Shown here in pieces: positions 1 through 7,573 of a stretch of 10,363 bases of DNA (positions within the stretch are counted from its first letter, which is position 1; each line of letters begins with the position of its first letter). The notes beneath the pieces are model-generated. The model searched no databases, was not told the origin of the DNA, and was given only the letters and a program-made list of their open reading frames with translations. The DNA is from JANMQK01 sp031370485. Its GTDB lineage: Bacteria; Acidobacteriota; Polarisedimenticolia; Gp22-AA2. The stretch spans positions 1 to 10,363 of the forward strand of contig JANMQK010000254.1 of the NCBI GenBank assembly GCA_031370485.1, in the 5' to 3' direction. The position numbers were made by a program, and so were the translations under genes.

Positions 1-1656
1 GTCCCCGATGCTGTCGCTGTCACCGTCGGCCTGGTTGCCGTTGGCCACGAGCGGGCAATTGTCGTTGCCGCTTGCGATGCCGTCGAGATCCGGATCGTCG
101 AACCATCCGACGTCCCGCAGCTGCGCCCGGGTCAGGTCGACGCCGTCGACCGCGTGCGGCAGATCGCTGTTGATCGCCGGCTCCATCAGCTGGTTCGGAA
201 AGGCGATCGTGTCCCAGTGCGAAATCGTCGAGCCCTGCTGCACGGGGTTCGGCGTGTAGAGAAGCACCCGCCCGGAGGCGTCCGCCCCGGAGAGGATCGC
301 GAGGTCGAGCAGCAGCGACCCGTTGACCCCGCTTCCGAGCTGCGCCTTGATCGTGTTGCCGTCGGCCAGGGTGATCCGCACCGAGGGGATCACGATCGTT
401 GCGTCGGTCCCTCCCAGGCCGGTCGGAGGCCCTCCGGCCACGTTGTCCGCCACGAGGACCGCGATCGCCCCCGCGTTCTGCGCGTTCTTGACCTTGACGG
501 TGAAGCCGCAGGTCCCCCGGTCGAGCAGCGCGATCTTGCCGTTGACGGCCGCGGCGTTCGTCAACGCCGAGCAGGCGTCGAAGGTGGTGGGGCCGGCGCC
601 GTCGGCCGGATCAAGCGCCTGGACGACGTTTCCCGTGACCCCGCCCGCGGTGAGCGCCGGGCCGAAGGAAGCCGTGCCGACGGCGTAGTTCCCGGCGATC
701 GCTCCGGGCGAGTTGACACGAAGGTTCGGAGTCCCCAGCGCAAGCGCGCCCGGGGCGCCCGAGGTGACGCTGCCGCCGTCCCACACGACCCGCCGGGGAT
801 TGATGGCGGAGGCCGTCCGCTCGCCATCCGTCATCTCGTTCCAGTGCTTGCCCGTCGAGGTGTCGAGGATTTTCCGGCCGTAGACGTCCGTCAGGCCGCT
901 GATCTGCGATCCGTCCGTCACGGTGACGAACTGCGAGAAGCCCAGCCCGTGCGCGAACTCGTGCAGCAGGACGGTCACCAGATCGATCTGCGTGCCATGG
1001 TTGTTGTCGAGCCCCAGGTACCAGCCGATACCCGTCAGGCAGCCCGAGTTCCCGAGGTTCACGTTGAACCGGGCGCGGATGTCGCCGTTCGTGCAGACGC
1101 TTCCCGGACAGTCCCCGTTCGTCGTGCAGGGCGCCGCGTTGCTCAGGCAGGCCAGGTCGGGATTCAGCTGCGCGCCGGCCCGCTTGTTCGCCAGGGCCTG
1201 GTGGTACCAGGTGTCGGCGAACTCGGGGCCCGGGAAGGGCGCCACGGTGGAGCCGTCGAAATTCGCGAAGATGAACCTGGTCCCGGCGCTGCCGAGGACG
1301 GCCGTCGTGGCCGTGCAGGAGAGAGCCTCGAACGAGGATACGATCTGGATGGTGACGTTGCTGTCGAGCGCGGCGCCCCAGACGTCGGCCGCGAACTGGA
1401 ACGCGATCAGCCGCTGCTGCCCGAGGGTCGTGCCCGGGTTGCCCCCCACGGGCGAGGCGGCCGTCGTGTCGTTGAAGCCGACGCCACTGGTGTTGGCGTT
1501 CACGATCGTGATGGTCGCCGCGGCCGAAGCCGGGGAAGCCGGGGTGAAGAGAACCCCCAGCGCGACGAGCATGGCGAGAGCCGGCGCGCCCGAAGCGAAT
1601 GGTCCATGCGCGGATGGCCGGCGCGTGCAAGAAGCGTGCATGGATGCTCGGCGCAT
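1..1656 (-). CDS. Secreted PA-domain zinc metalloprotease with TSP type 3 repeat (C-terminus beyond window)
   Basis: At least 552 residues, open to the left edge, so the C-terminus is missing. The start ATG at 1656 follows GGAAGGAG with 6 nt spacing; that ribosome site lies inside the end of the upstream gene, whose stop is 3 bp away, so the two genes are probably co-transcribed. Residues about 24-45 form a signal peptide ending in A-S-A. The metalloprotease motif HEFAHGLGF is at residues 232-240, with the conserved-looking block NEMTDGERTASAIN downstream. A short Cys-rich insert lies near 167-190 (CTTNGDC pattern). A protease-associated (PA) domain lies at about 345-430, with the typical LLDRGTCGF and NAGAIAVLV strings. 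Residues 520-552 begin an Asp/Asn-rich thrombospondin type 3 calcium-binding repeat. Known of the family: exported proteases with HExxH catalysis. The position of a third His (HExxHxxGxxH) is Gln242 here. Substrate unknown. Not seen as an intact gene because it crosses the edge. Confidence 0.9.
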   Translation of the reverse strand, partial: MRRASMHASCTRRPSAHGPFASGAPALAMLVALGVLFTPASPASAAATITIVNANTSGVGFNDTTAASPVGGNPGTTLGQQRLIAFQFAADVWGAALDSNVTIQIVSSFEALSCTATTAVLGSAGTRFIFANFDGSTVAPFPGPEFADTWYHQALANKRAGAQLNPDLACLSNAAPCTTNGDCPGSVCTNGDIRARFNVNLGNSGCLTGIGWYLGLDNNHGTQIDLVTVLLHEFAHGLGFSQFVTVTDGSQISGLTDVYGRKILDTSTGKHWNEMTDGERTASAINPRRVVWDGGSVTSGAPGALALGTPNLRVNSPGAIAGNYAVGTASFGPALTAGGVTGNVVQALDPADGAGPTTFDACSALTNAAAVNGKIALLDRGTCGFTVKVKNAQNAGAIAVLVADNVAGGPPTGLGGTDATIVIPSVRITLADGNTIKAQLGSGVNGSLLLDLAILSGADASGRVLLYTPNPVQQGSTISHWDTIAFPNQLMEPAINSDLPHAVDGVDLTRAQLRDVGWFDDPDLDGIASGNDNCPLVANGNQADGDSDSIGD

Positions 1657-1659
1657 GGT

Positions 1660-2196
1660 CTACTCCTTCCCTGCCGCGTTCTTCGCGGGCCTGGGCGCCG
1701 GAGCCTTGGCCGCCGCATCCCTGGCATGACCTTCGGCCGGGCCGCCCTGCAGGAAGGCCTCGGCGCTCTGCGGATCCGACACGCAGCCGAGCGCGATCGA
1801 CCCGTCGGGATTCACCCGGGCGACGGAGACGTTCTGGAAACGATCCTCCAGGTTAACCGACATCATGCCGTTGAAATGATGGACGACGACGAGCCCCTCC
1901 GCCGACTGGCTCACCATCTCCTCGAACCCGGCGGCAAGCTGCCGGGCCTCCTCGGGAGTCGGCCGCTTCAGTTTTCCCGTGGCGGGGTCGATGGTGACGA
2001 TCACGCCGGCGACCGACCGCGAGATCTCCCGCGGGCCGGCGGGCTTCTGCGCCATGTCCGTCTGCTTCGCGGCGTCTTCCTTGGCCGCCGCCGCATGCAC
2101 GAGCCCCTGGAGGCTGAAAGTCAATACGACCACCACGGCCAAAAAGTCCCGAAAACGCAGAGCGACACATCTCCCTTCACTGTTGGCTTGAGTCAT
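1660..2196 (-). CDS. Small exported protein resembling post-PEP-CTERM-1-type proteins
   Basis: 178 residues. A hydrophobic N-terminal segment (about residues 15-36, ending VHAAAA) acts as a signal peptide or anchor. The mature part has two blocks: a DPATGKLKRPTPEEARQL segment at 70-87, and NVSVARVNPDGSIALGCV at 122-139. The tail is low-complexity Ala/Pro/Lys. The pair 'DPxTGxLxxPTxEE' followed by 'xNxDGSxxxxCV' recalls, from memory, proteins named post-PEP-CTERM-1 domain-containing; this is a resemblance only. The start at 2196 has AGGGAG 8 nt upstream. It precedes the metalloprotease gene by 3 bp, so it may act with it, for example as a secreted inhibitor, chaperone or substrate; that is inference. 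It carries one Cys (138), and no enzyme motif is visible. Confidence 0.82.
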   Translation of the reverse strand: MTQANSEGRCVALRFRDFLAVVVVLTFSLQGLVHAAAAKEDAAKQTDMAQKPAGPREISRSVAGVIVTIDPATGKLKRPTPEEARQLAAGFEEMVSQSAEGLVVVHHFNGMMSVNLEDRFQNVSVARVNPDGSIALGCVSDPQSAEAFLQGGPAEGHARDAAAKAPAPRPAKNAAGKE

Positions 2197-2371
2197 CTCA
2201 TGTTCTCCCTTCTATCAAGAATGCGTCTGGGGAGTTAGAAGGGTACGACACGATGGGGCTCATGTCGAGCCTCGATGTCATCTGTTCGGCCTCCGGCGAC
2301 TCGCGGCTCTGGACGGGGACAGGGCCTGGGCCGTCAACTCGCTGACGCCTGAAACGACGGCTAAACATTCT

Positions 2372-2399
2372 GGAACTCCCCTTTCCCGGGACCTATCTT
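2372..2399 (+). promoter_or_regulatory. Candidate promoter, possibly ECF-sigma type, for CsgG-like gene
   Basis: GGAACT (2372-2377) is followed after 16 nt by TATCTT (2394-2399). GGAAC is the -35 hallmark of many extracytoplasmic-function sigma factors, while TATCTT could also be a weak housekeeping -10. The leader to the chosen ATG would be about 55 nt. Single-site pattern match only. Confidence 0.25.
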
Positions 2400-2446
2400 G
2401 AGGAAGGCCGCGCGGTGCGGTCATCGGATTGACTTCGTCTCGCGCG

Positions 2447-2453
2447 AGGAGGG
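2447..2453 (+). promoter_or_regulatory. Ribosome binding site deciding the start at 2461
   Basis: AGGAGGG here is 2 nt from an ATG at 2455 but an optimal 8 nt (from AGGAGG) from the ATG at 2461. The frame is open back to an upstream TTG near 2398, but that part (Arg/Cys/His-rich) does not look like a signal peptide. Starting at 2461 gives a clean one. Confidence 0.65.
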
Positions 2454-2460
2454 AATGGGC

Positions 2461-3411
2461 ATGACCATGAAGGGGCTGAAGTCACTGTCGGTCGTTGCGC
2501 TGCTGTCGCTTGCCGCGGCACCCGGGTCCGCCTTCGCCAAGTCGGCCCAGAAGATCCGCGATGAGAGGTCCGCGGAGATCCCGGTCTGCTCGAAGAAGCT
2601 CGGCTCCATCTCCGTGGTGGAGCCCGAGACGAACTGGTGGCGGGAGGCGGGCCTCGGCTCGCCGGAGGCGTTGATCAAGGTATTCGTCAGCAAATCGCAC
2701 TGCTTCACCCTCGTCGATCGCGGCAAGGGGATGCAGGCCATGCAGGCGGAGCGGTCACTGGCGGCCAGCGGCGACCTTCGCGGCGGCTCGAACGTCGGCC
2801 AGGGACAGATCAAGGCCGCGGACTATGTCCTGGTGCCCGATCTGATCTCCTCGAACAACCAGGCCGGAGGCCACCGGATCGGCGGCCTCCTCGGCGGCCT
2901 CGTGGGCGGCGGCAAGGCCGGAGTGATCCTCGGCGGCATCAACACCAAGAAGAAAACGGCCGACGTGGTTCTGACCGTCACCGACGTGAGGTCATCGGAG
3001 CAGGTGGCTACCGTCGAAGGCCATGCCAAGAAGACCGACCTCGGATGGGGGGCCAAGGGCGCCCTGTTCTCCGGGGGTGGGTTTGGCAGCGCCGGCGCCG
3101 ACGGCTACTCGAACACCGAGATCGGCCAGGTCATCACGCTGGCGTACCTGCAGGCGTATACCGACATGGTCGATCAGCTGGGTGGCCTGCCCGACGACGC
3201 CTCAGCCGCCAGCGCGGCGCAGGCGGTGACCATGACCCGGCCGGGCCGCATGTACGCGACCCCGGACACCAGCGGCCAGGTCGTTAAATCTCTCGACCCC
3301 GGCACGATGCTCTACCCCACCGGCGAGAAGCGGGACGTCCTATGGGAGGTCACCGACGAGCTGGGCGCCAAGGGCTGGGTCTCCTCCCTGCTCTTCCAAC
3401 TGGCCAGGTAG
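2461..3411 (+). CDS. CsgG/HfaB-like exported protein with C-terminal SH3-type domain
   Basis: 316 residues. A signal peptide spans 1-26 (cleavage after AFA). There is no lipobox Cys, unlike E. coli CsgG, which is a lipoprotein. Residues about 40-240 follow the CsgG pattern: an FTLVDRGKGMQAMQAE segment (82-97), then AADYVLVPDLIS (119-130). A Gly-rich stretch follows at 136-160 (IGGLLGGLVGGG type), next the strand TADVVLTVTDVRSSEQVATVEG (166-187), and finally GYSNTEIGQVITLAYLQAY (215-233). A Pro/Ala linker leads to a bacterial SH3-like domain at 252-316, with the usual 'VRxxPDxxGxVVxxLxxGxxL...WxxV...GxxGWV' spacing. CsgG relatives form outer-membrane secretion pores or periplasmic assembly factors; SH3b domains often bind cell-wall peptides. 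No curli subunit genes are nearby, so curli export is not implied. The last 23 codons overlap the convergent radical SAM gene. Confidence 0.85.
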   Translation: MTMKGLKSLSVVALLSLAAAPGSAFAKSAQKIRDERSAEIPVCSKKLGSISVVEPETNWWREAGLGSPEALIKVFVSKSHCFTLVDRGKGMQAMQAERSLAASGDLRGGSNVGQGQIKAADYVLVPDLISSNNQAGGHRIGGLLGGLVGGGKAGVILGGINTKKKTADVVLTVTDVRSSEQVATVEGHAKKTDLGWGAKGALFSGGGFGSAGADGYSNTEIGQVITLAYLQAYTDMVDQLGGLPDDASAASAAQAVTMTRPGRMYATPDTSGQVVKSLDPGTMLYPTGEKRDVLWEVTDELGAKGWVSSLLFQLAR

Positions 3412-4890
3412 CGTCACCGTTCGCAATCGGCGCCTTTCCCTGAGATGCCGGCGCCGCGAAGCCTCGACGAGCGGGCTCCAGAGCGCATGCGTCAGGCGGT
3501 GCCGGATCAGGAAGGGCCATAGGCGGTTCGACCTCTTGTACAGGTAGCTCATGCCGAGGTACGGAAGGACCGCGGCGAGCCGCTCCGGCCGGCGCCGCCA
3601 GATCGATCGGTGCGAGAAGACGCGCCGGTAGGCCCACGAGTACCCCTCCTCCAATTCCGCCGGGCTCATGAGCCGCGGGCGGAAGACGACATGGGATGTG
3701 TCGTAAAGATCCCAGTCACGGTGCAGCAGGCGTCCTTCGCTCTCCAGTTGGCGGAATAGAGGCGTGCCGGGGTAGGGCGTCAGGATGTGGAAGGTGGCGC
3801 ACTCCAGCCGGTTCGACTCGATCCACTCCACCGTGCGCTGGAACACCTCAGGCCCGTCATGATCGAACCCGAACACGAAGCTGCCGTTCACCTGGATGCC
3901 GTAACGGTGCAGGATCGCCACCCGGCGGGCGTAGTCCTCGGGACGGGGGGACTTCTTGCGCGCGTCGGCCAGGTTCTCGCCCGTGAGCGACTCGAACCCG
4001 ATGAACACTCCCGAGCACCCACCGAGCGCCATGTCGCGGACCAGGCCGGGGTCGTCGGTGACGTCGAGGGTCACGGCGGCGCTCCAGATTTTCCCGGTCT
4101 TCCCGAGGGCGCGTGACAGCTCACGCAGGTACGCGGGACGCGAGCCGAGGTTGTTGTCGATGAAAACTCCGTACGGCTCGCCCGTCCCCTCGAACTGCGC
4201 CACGACGTCCGCGGCCGCGCGCACCTGGTACGGCATCTTCAGCCCGTCGGTCGCGAGGTAGCAGAACCCGCAGCGGTTGTGGCAGCCGCGCGTGGCGATA
4301 AGACTCGCCGTCGTCAGGAAGTCACCGCGCGGCAGGATGCTCCGGAGAGGCCGCGGCTCGCCGTCATACTCCCCGTATTCGCTTCGCACGTAGCTTCCCT
4401 CGTAGCGCGGCCCTAGCCGCCCCGCCTTGAAGTCGCGCAGGATGCGGGGCCATAGCTGCACCCCCTCCCCCAGCGCCAGGGCGTCCGCGTGGGATGCGCA
4501 CTCGTCCGGGCACGACAGCACGTGAAGTCCGCCCAGTACGACGGCGGCGCCCCGCGCCCTGAACCAGTCGGCCAGTGCGAAGGCGCGCCGGGCGAACGTC
4601 AGGTGAACCGTGATTCCGACGACCGTGGGGAAGGGCTCCACGGGGGGAGGCCCCTGGAGCAGGTTCTCGTCCCAGTACCTGACTTCCCAGTCGGGCGGGG
4701 TCGCCGCCGCGATCGAGGTCAGGGCCAGGGTCGGCGTCAGAACATGCTTGCCGAAGCTGGCGTGCGGGTCCTTCGGATAGAACGGATTGATCAGGAGCGC
4801 ATGACGCCGGGTCGGTGGGGACGTCCGCAGGGATGGGTCGAGCGCCGGCGGTTGACGCATCGCGCGCGGGAGATAGAGCCGCTTGGGCAC
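3340..4890 (-). CDS. B12-binding-domain radical SAM protein
   Basis: 516 residues from a GTG start at 4890, chosen because GGAGGG (4903-4898) sits 7 nt upstream. A further in-frame ATG lies at 4860, and the open frame reaches back to 5001 without a good ribosome site. The N-terminal region (about 30-170) is Rossmann-like B12-binding type, with TVVGITVHLT, AAVVLGGLHV and ADALALGEG strings; no canonical DxHxxG cobalamin-ligand motif is visible. The radical SAM core begins with the CxxxCxxC cluster motif: Cys203, Cys207 and Cys210 (RGCHNRCGFCY), ligands of the 4Fe-4S cluster that cleaves SAM. Later FIGFES (330s) and the IQVNGSFVFGFD strand fit the TIM barrel. A basic C-terminal extension follows. 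Substrate unknown; relatives include methyltransferases and ring-modifying enzymes. Its stop lies inside the CsgG-like gene, a 72-bp tail-to-tail overlap. Confidence 0.9.
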   Translation of the reverse strand: MPKRLYLPRAMRQPPALDPSLRTSPPTRRHALLINPFYPKDPHASFGKHVLTPTLALTSIAAATPPDWEVRYWDENLLQGPPPVEPFPTVVGITVHLTFARRAFALADWFRARGAAVVLGGLHVLSCPDECASHADALALGEGVQLWPRILRDFKAGRLGPRYEGSYVRSEYGEYDGEPRPLRSILPRGDFLTTASLIATRGCHNRCGFCYLATDGLKMPYQVRAAADVVAQFEGTGEPYGVFIDNNLGSRPAYLRELSRALGKTGKIWSAAVTLDVTDDPGLVRDMALGGCSGVFIGFESLTGENLADARKKSPRPEDYARRVAILHRYGIQVNGSFVFGFDHDGPEVFQRTVEWIESNRLECATFHILTPYPGTPLFRQLESEGRLLHRDWDLYDTSHVVFRPRLMSPAELEEGYSWAYRRVFSHRSIWRRRPERLAAVLPYLGMSYLYKRSNRLWPFLIRHRLTHALWSPLVEASRRRHLRERRRLRTVTLPGQLEEQGGDPALGAQLVGDLP

Positions 4891-4897
4891 CCCGGTT

Positions 4898-4903
4898 CCC
4901 TCC
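4898..4903 (-). promoter_or_regulatory. Ribosome binding site deciding a GTG start
   Basis: GGAGGG on the minus strand is separated by 7 nt from GTG at 4890. It is the only well-placed site near the beginning of the radical SAM frame, so GTG is preferred over the in-frame ATG at 4860 and over upstream ATGs. Confidence 0.7.
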
Positions 4904-4970
4904 GAGCGCTCATCATAGGGCAGGAGGGGGCCATGCTGAAATGGGGGGGGCCACGCTCGCCTTGTCCCCG

Positions 4971-4979
4971 TGCTATCGT
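4971..4979 (+). promoter_or_regulatory. Candidate extended -10 promoter for the 66-residue membrane protein
   Basis: TGCTATCGT matches the TGnTATAAT extended -10 form, with four of six core bases. It lies 25 nt before the ATG at 5004, so a transcript start near 4986 would leave a short leader containing GGGGAAAG. No clear -35 is seen. Confidence 0.35.
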
Positions 4980-5003
4980 GGATCAATCTCGGGGAAAGCA
5001 ACG

Positions 5004-5204
5004 ATGGTCAAGTTCCTTCTCTGGTGCACCCTGCTCGTGCTCTGCTGGCCGCTGGCCCTTCTGGCGCTTGTCCTCTACCCCCTCGTCTGGCTCGTGCTTC
5101 TGCCCTTTCGCATCGTCGGCATCGCGGTGTCCGGCGCGCTCGAATTCGTATGGGCCTTGGTGACCCTGCCCGCGCGCCTTGTACGGAGCGTGGGCCGCGC
5201 CTGA
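5004..5204 (+). CDS. Small hydrophobic membrane protein, function unknown
   Basis: 66 residues. Residues 4-35 are almost wholly hydrophobic (Leu/Val/Trp/Pro with two Cys, at 8 and 14), enough for one long or two short membrane segments. A second hydrophobic stretch spans 38-55 and ends in a basic tail (ARLVRSVGRA). The frame is open further upstream, but that part overlaps the divergent radical SAM gene and lacks membrane character. ATG at 5004 follows GGGGAAAG at a spacing of about 5 nt and a plausible promoter. I cannot name a family. Strongly membrane-like composition, its own promoter-like site and a clean stop support a real gene. It stands 102 bp before the next plus-strand gene, which has its own promoter-like element, so an operon is not required. 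Confidence 0.72.
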   Translation: MVKFLLWCTLLVLCWPLALLALVLYPLVWLVLLPFRIVGIAVSGALEFVWALVTLPARLVRSVGRA

Positions 5205-5251
5205 CGGGTCACGCCGCGTTCGGCCGCGCGCCGCCCACGAGACTCGAGGGG

Positions 5252-5260
5252 TGATAGAAT
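5252..5260 (+). promoter_or_regulatory. Candidate extended -10 promoter for the SGNH-like gene
   Basis: TGATAGAAT equals TGnTAGAAT, five of six core -10 bases plus the TG extension. It lies 46 nt before the ATG at 5307, giving a leader of about 40 nt. No good -35 at 17 bp, which extended -10 promoters can tolerate. Confidence 0.45.
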
Positions 5261-5306
5261 CGCCGCAACCGCCACAGAGTGACGGGGATTGAGACGACGG
5301 GGTCCC

Positions 5307-6782
5307 ATGAAGCGCCGCCTGCTCGCGTTGTTGATCGCATTGGCCATCTTCTTTGTTCCGCCGGCCTCGGCGGCCACCTGCACGACGACTCCCTGGCCCG
5401 GGATCGCGGGCGTGCCGCCCCTGACCGACTTCCCTCCCGGGTACCTCTACCTGGGGGTCCACGAGGGTTACCTGTACGACGGTTCGAACCAGGCGCCGTC
5501 CGACCACGATGCCGCCGGCCGGACCTTCGCGGCGAGCATCCAGCCGCGCGACCTCTCCGGGAACGTCTGCACGACACCGGGACCCGGCTGCAGAATCGTG
5601 TTTCTCTCCATCGGCTTCTCGAACAACACGATCGAGTTCTGCGGCGGCCAGGGAATCGGCGGCGATCTGGAGGCCCCGGCGGCGACGCAATGCCCCCTTC
5701 CCACGGCCGCCATCCCATACCTGCAGGCCGAGTCGTTCATTCATCAGGCCCTCGTCGATCCGGACGTGAACCATTCCACGGTGGTCCTGGTGGACGGCGC
5801 CCAGGGGGGCGCGACACTCGCGGCGTGGGACCCGACGGTCTCGGGGACGACGCAGTACGACCGGGTGCGCAATCAAATCCTCACACCGTCCAATCTCAGC
5901 GCCGCCCAGGTGCAGTCGGTCTGGGTCAAGACCGCCAATGCCTCCCCCACGGTCTCTCTCGCCACCGGGGGCCCCGGCAATCCCGCGGACGCGATCATCG
6001 CCGAACGGCACCTCGGCAACATCGTGCGGGCCATCAGGACCCAGTACCCGAACGCGCAGCAGGTGTTCATCAGCCCCCGGATCTACGCCGGGTACGCGAA
6101 CACCGCGAGTCCTCCGAACCTTCTCAATCCGGAGCCTTACGCGTACGAGATCGGGTTCTCGATCAAATGGCTCGTCAGGTCCCAGATCGAGCAGGTCCGG
6201 GGAAGCGCTCCGGCCCCGGACGCCGGCGACCTGGACTACCGGACCGGGGCCGCACCATGGGTCGCCTGGGGGCCCTACCTCTGGGCCAACGGGGCGACCC
6301 CGCGCGCCGACGGCCTCGTCTGGCTGAACAGCGACTTCCGCTACCCCAACTCCTCGGGCACCGCGGTCAACGAATGCACCCATCCGAGCGTGCATGCCGA
6401 AGAGAAGGTCGCCTCCATGCTGCTGCAGTTTATGAAGACGACACCCTACACGGCCTGGTTCCTCGCTCCTCCGGGGACCTGCGACATCGCGCCGGGCTCC
6501 CTGCGGATCGCGGTGGACGAGCAGACGATTTCGTGGAGCAGCAGCTTCCCTGCGGGGCCGTTCGACCTGGCCCGCGGCGACATCAGGGCCCTGCATTCGT
6601 TGGGAGGCGATTTCGGAGCGTCGCAATGTTTCCGCAACAACCTGACCGCAACCTCCGTCGCCGATCCGGCGACTCCACCGCGCACCGCGGGCGCCTACTA
6701 CCTCGTCCGCTGCGACGGTGGCACCTGGAACGACGGCACGCAGCAGGGGGACCGCGACGCCACCCTCACCGCCTGCCCGTGA
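5307..6782 (+). CDS. Secreted SGNH-hydrolase-like protein with C-terminal beta domain
   Basis: 491 residues. A signal peptide spans 1-23 (KRR, hydrophobic core, SAA). The ATG at 5307 is preferred over an in-frame TTG at 5289. No strong ribosome site is visible (GGGG 4 nt upstream). The main domain (about 30-385) has SGNH-like blocks: IVFLSIGFSNNT (97-108, block I with Ser101/Ser105), VVLVDGAQGG (159-168), and QVFISPRIYAGY (252-263). NPEPYAYEIGF (274-284), DGLVWLNSDF (335-344) and finally ECTHPS (356-361) follow, where block V normally reads DxxHP. After a cysteine-bounded linker, residues 391-491 form a separate domain (LARGDIRAL, GGDF, YYLVRCDGG, GDRDATL). This resembles, from memory, a fibronectin-like tail common on exported proteins of Acidobacteria- or Eisenbacteria-like genomes. 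Probable role: extracellular esterase or carbohydrate deacetylase; substrate unknown. Confidence 0.85.
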   Translation: MKRRLLALLIALAIFFVPPASAATCTTTPWPGIAGVPPLTDFPPGYLYLGVHEGYLYDGSNQAPSDHDAAGRTFAASIQPRDLSGNVCTTPGPGCRIVFLSIGFSNNTIEFCGGQGIGGDLEAPAATQCPLPTAAIPYLQAESFIHQALVDPDVNHSTVVLVDGAQGGATLAAWDPTVSGTTQYDRVRNQILTPSNLSAAQVQSVWVKTANASPTVSLATGGPGNPADAIIAERHLGNIVRAIRTQYPNAQQVFISPRIYAGYANTASPPNLLNPEPYAYEIGFSIKWLVRSQIEQVRGSAPAPDAGDLDYRTGAAPWVAWGPYLWANGATPRADGLVWLNSDFRYPNSSGTAVNECTHPSVHAEEKVASMLLQFMKTTPYTAWFLAPPGTCDIAPGSLRIAVDEQTISWSSSFPAGPFDLARGDIRALHSLGGDFGASQCFRNNLTATSVADPATPPRTAGAYYLVRCDGGTWNDGTQQGDRDATLTACP

Positions 6783-6830
6783 TGCTTTAGGCGGGCCCGG
6801 CGGGGAGACGATCCCGGGACGTTTCCTGGC

Positions 6831-7418
6831 TTACACGACGAACGGCACGAACCTCTTGGTCCGCCGCATGTAGGACATGTAAGGCTCGCCCAGCGTCGCC
6901 ACAAGCGCCCGCTCCTCGACCGTGACACGGTAGGCATAGACGGCCACCGTGGAGATTGCGAGCGCCAGGACGCTCAGCCAGTTGGTAAGTGTCAGTCCCA
7001 TGCCGATAAACATCAACATGCCCGCCGTGTAGGAAGGGTGGCGAACCAGGCGGTACGCGCCGCGCTGGACCACGGCCTGGTCCTGCCGCACCGTCACCGT
7101 CCCCGTGAAACTCCGGCCGAGCATCCGGAAGCAGTGACGCCGGAGTGTCGTTCCGGCCAGCATCAGCACGATCCCTGCCCAGAAGACCAGGACCCTGTGC
7201 TGCAGCATCGTCGCGCGGGGCGCCAGGAACGCGAAGAGAAAGCCGAGCAGCATGCCGGACTGCGACCCGAACATGATGACTTGAAGCGACCCGGCATCCT
7301 GCGCCGTCCTGGCCGCGGGGGCACTCGGACGGACGATCCGCCACTCCGAGACCCCGATCCAGAAGAAGATGCCCCAGAAGATCAGGGCATACGGCCACAC
7401 GACGATCAACGGCGTCAT
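6831..7418 (-). CDS. Isoprenylcysteine/PEMT-type membrane methyltransferase
   Basis: 195 residues with about four to five hydrophobic segments (roughly 5-25, 50-67, 76-92, 130-147, 149-163). The family signature is in the C-terminal half: GAYRLVRHPSYTAGML (120-135), then VEER (167-170) and the ending GEPYMSYMRRTKRFVPF (177-193). In the ICMT/PEMT superfamily the RHPxY and EE residues bind SAM and hold the active site at the membrane face. The methyl acceptor cannot be told from sequence; bacterial members act on varied isoprenoid, lipid or small thiol substrates. An in-frame TGA two codons upstream fixes the start at or after 7418. No strong ribosome site is seen. It is convergent with the SGNH-like gene (48 bp apart) and divergent from the decarboxylase gene. 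Confidence 0.88.
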   Translation of the reverse strand: MTPLIVVWPYALIFWGIFFWIGVSEWRIVRPSAPAARTAQDAGSLQVIMFGSQSGMLLGFLFAFLAPRATMLQHRVLVFWAGIVLMLAGTTLRRHCFRMLGRSFTGTVTVRQDQAVVQRGAYRLVRHPSYTAGMLMFIGMGLTLTNWLSVLALAISTVAVYAYRVTVEERALVATLGEPYMSYMRRTKRFVPFVV

Positions 7419-7573
7419 GGCTCAACCGGGATCGGCAGCTTCGCAGCCGGCCTGGGATCTATCATCGCCCGAAGTCCCCGGGACGCGAAGATTATCCGGC
7501 GCGATCCTACCACTCCTCCCCTCGATGACAGCCCGCTCACATTTCCTGAGTTTCTCCGCTCGGAAAGGAGGCC

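Larger units (their letters stand above)
2197..2460. other. Divergent intergenic region
   Basis: A 264-bp stretch between the minus-strand protease unit and the plus-strand CsgG-like gene. It must hold both promoters. I see a candidate plus-strand promoter at 2372-2399 and a ribosome site at 2447-2453. On the minus strand, TGATAGAAG at 2217-2209 looks like an extended -10 but overlaps the ribosome site of the 2196 gene, so it is unlikely to be its promoter. I found no RNA gene or strong inverted repeat here. Confidence 0.6.

Noticed and set aside
154..2238. 694-codon open frame on the plus strand over the protease region
   Set aside because: It is Arg/Asp/Gly/Val-rich without domains, and the opposite strand encodes a signal peptide, HExxH motif, PA domain and TSP3 repeat in one frame. 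GC-rich shadow.
4983..6626. 547-codon open frame on the minus strand under the SGNH-like gene
   Set aside because: Low-complexity Arg/Gly composition with no motif, while the plus strand has a signal peptide and conserved blocks.
6783..6830. Possible intrinsic terminator between convergent genes at 6782 and 6831
   Set aside because: Only short imperfect GC pairing is visible and there is no T-tract.
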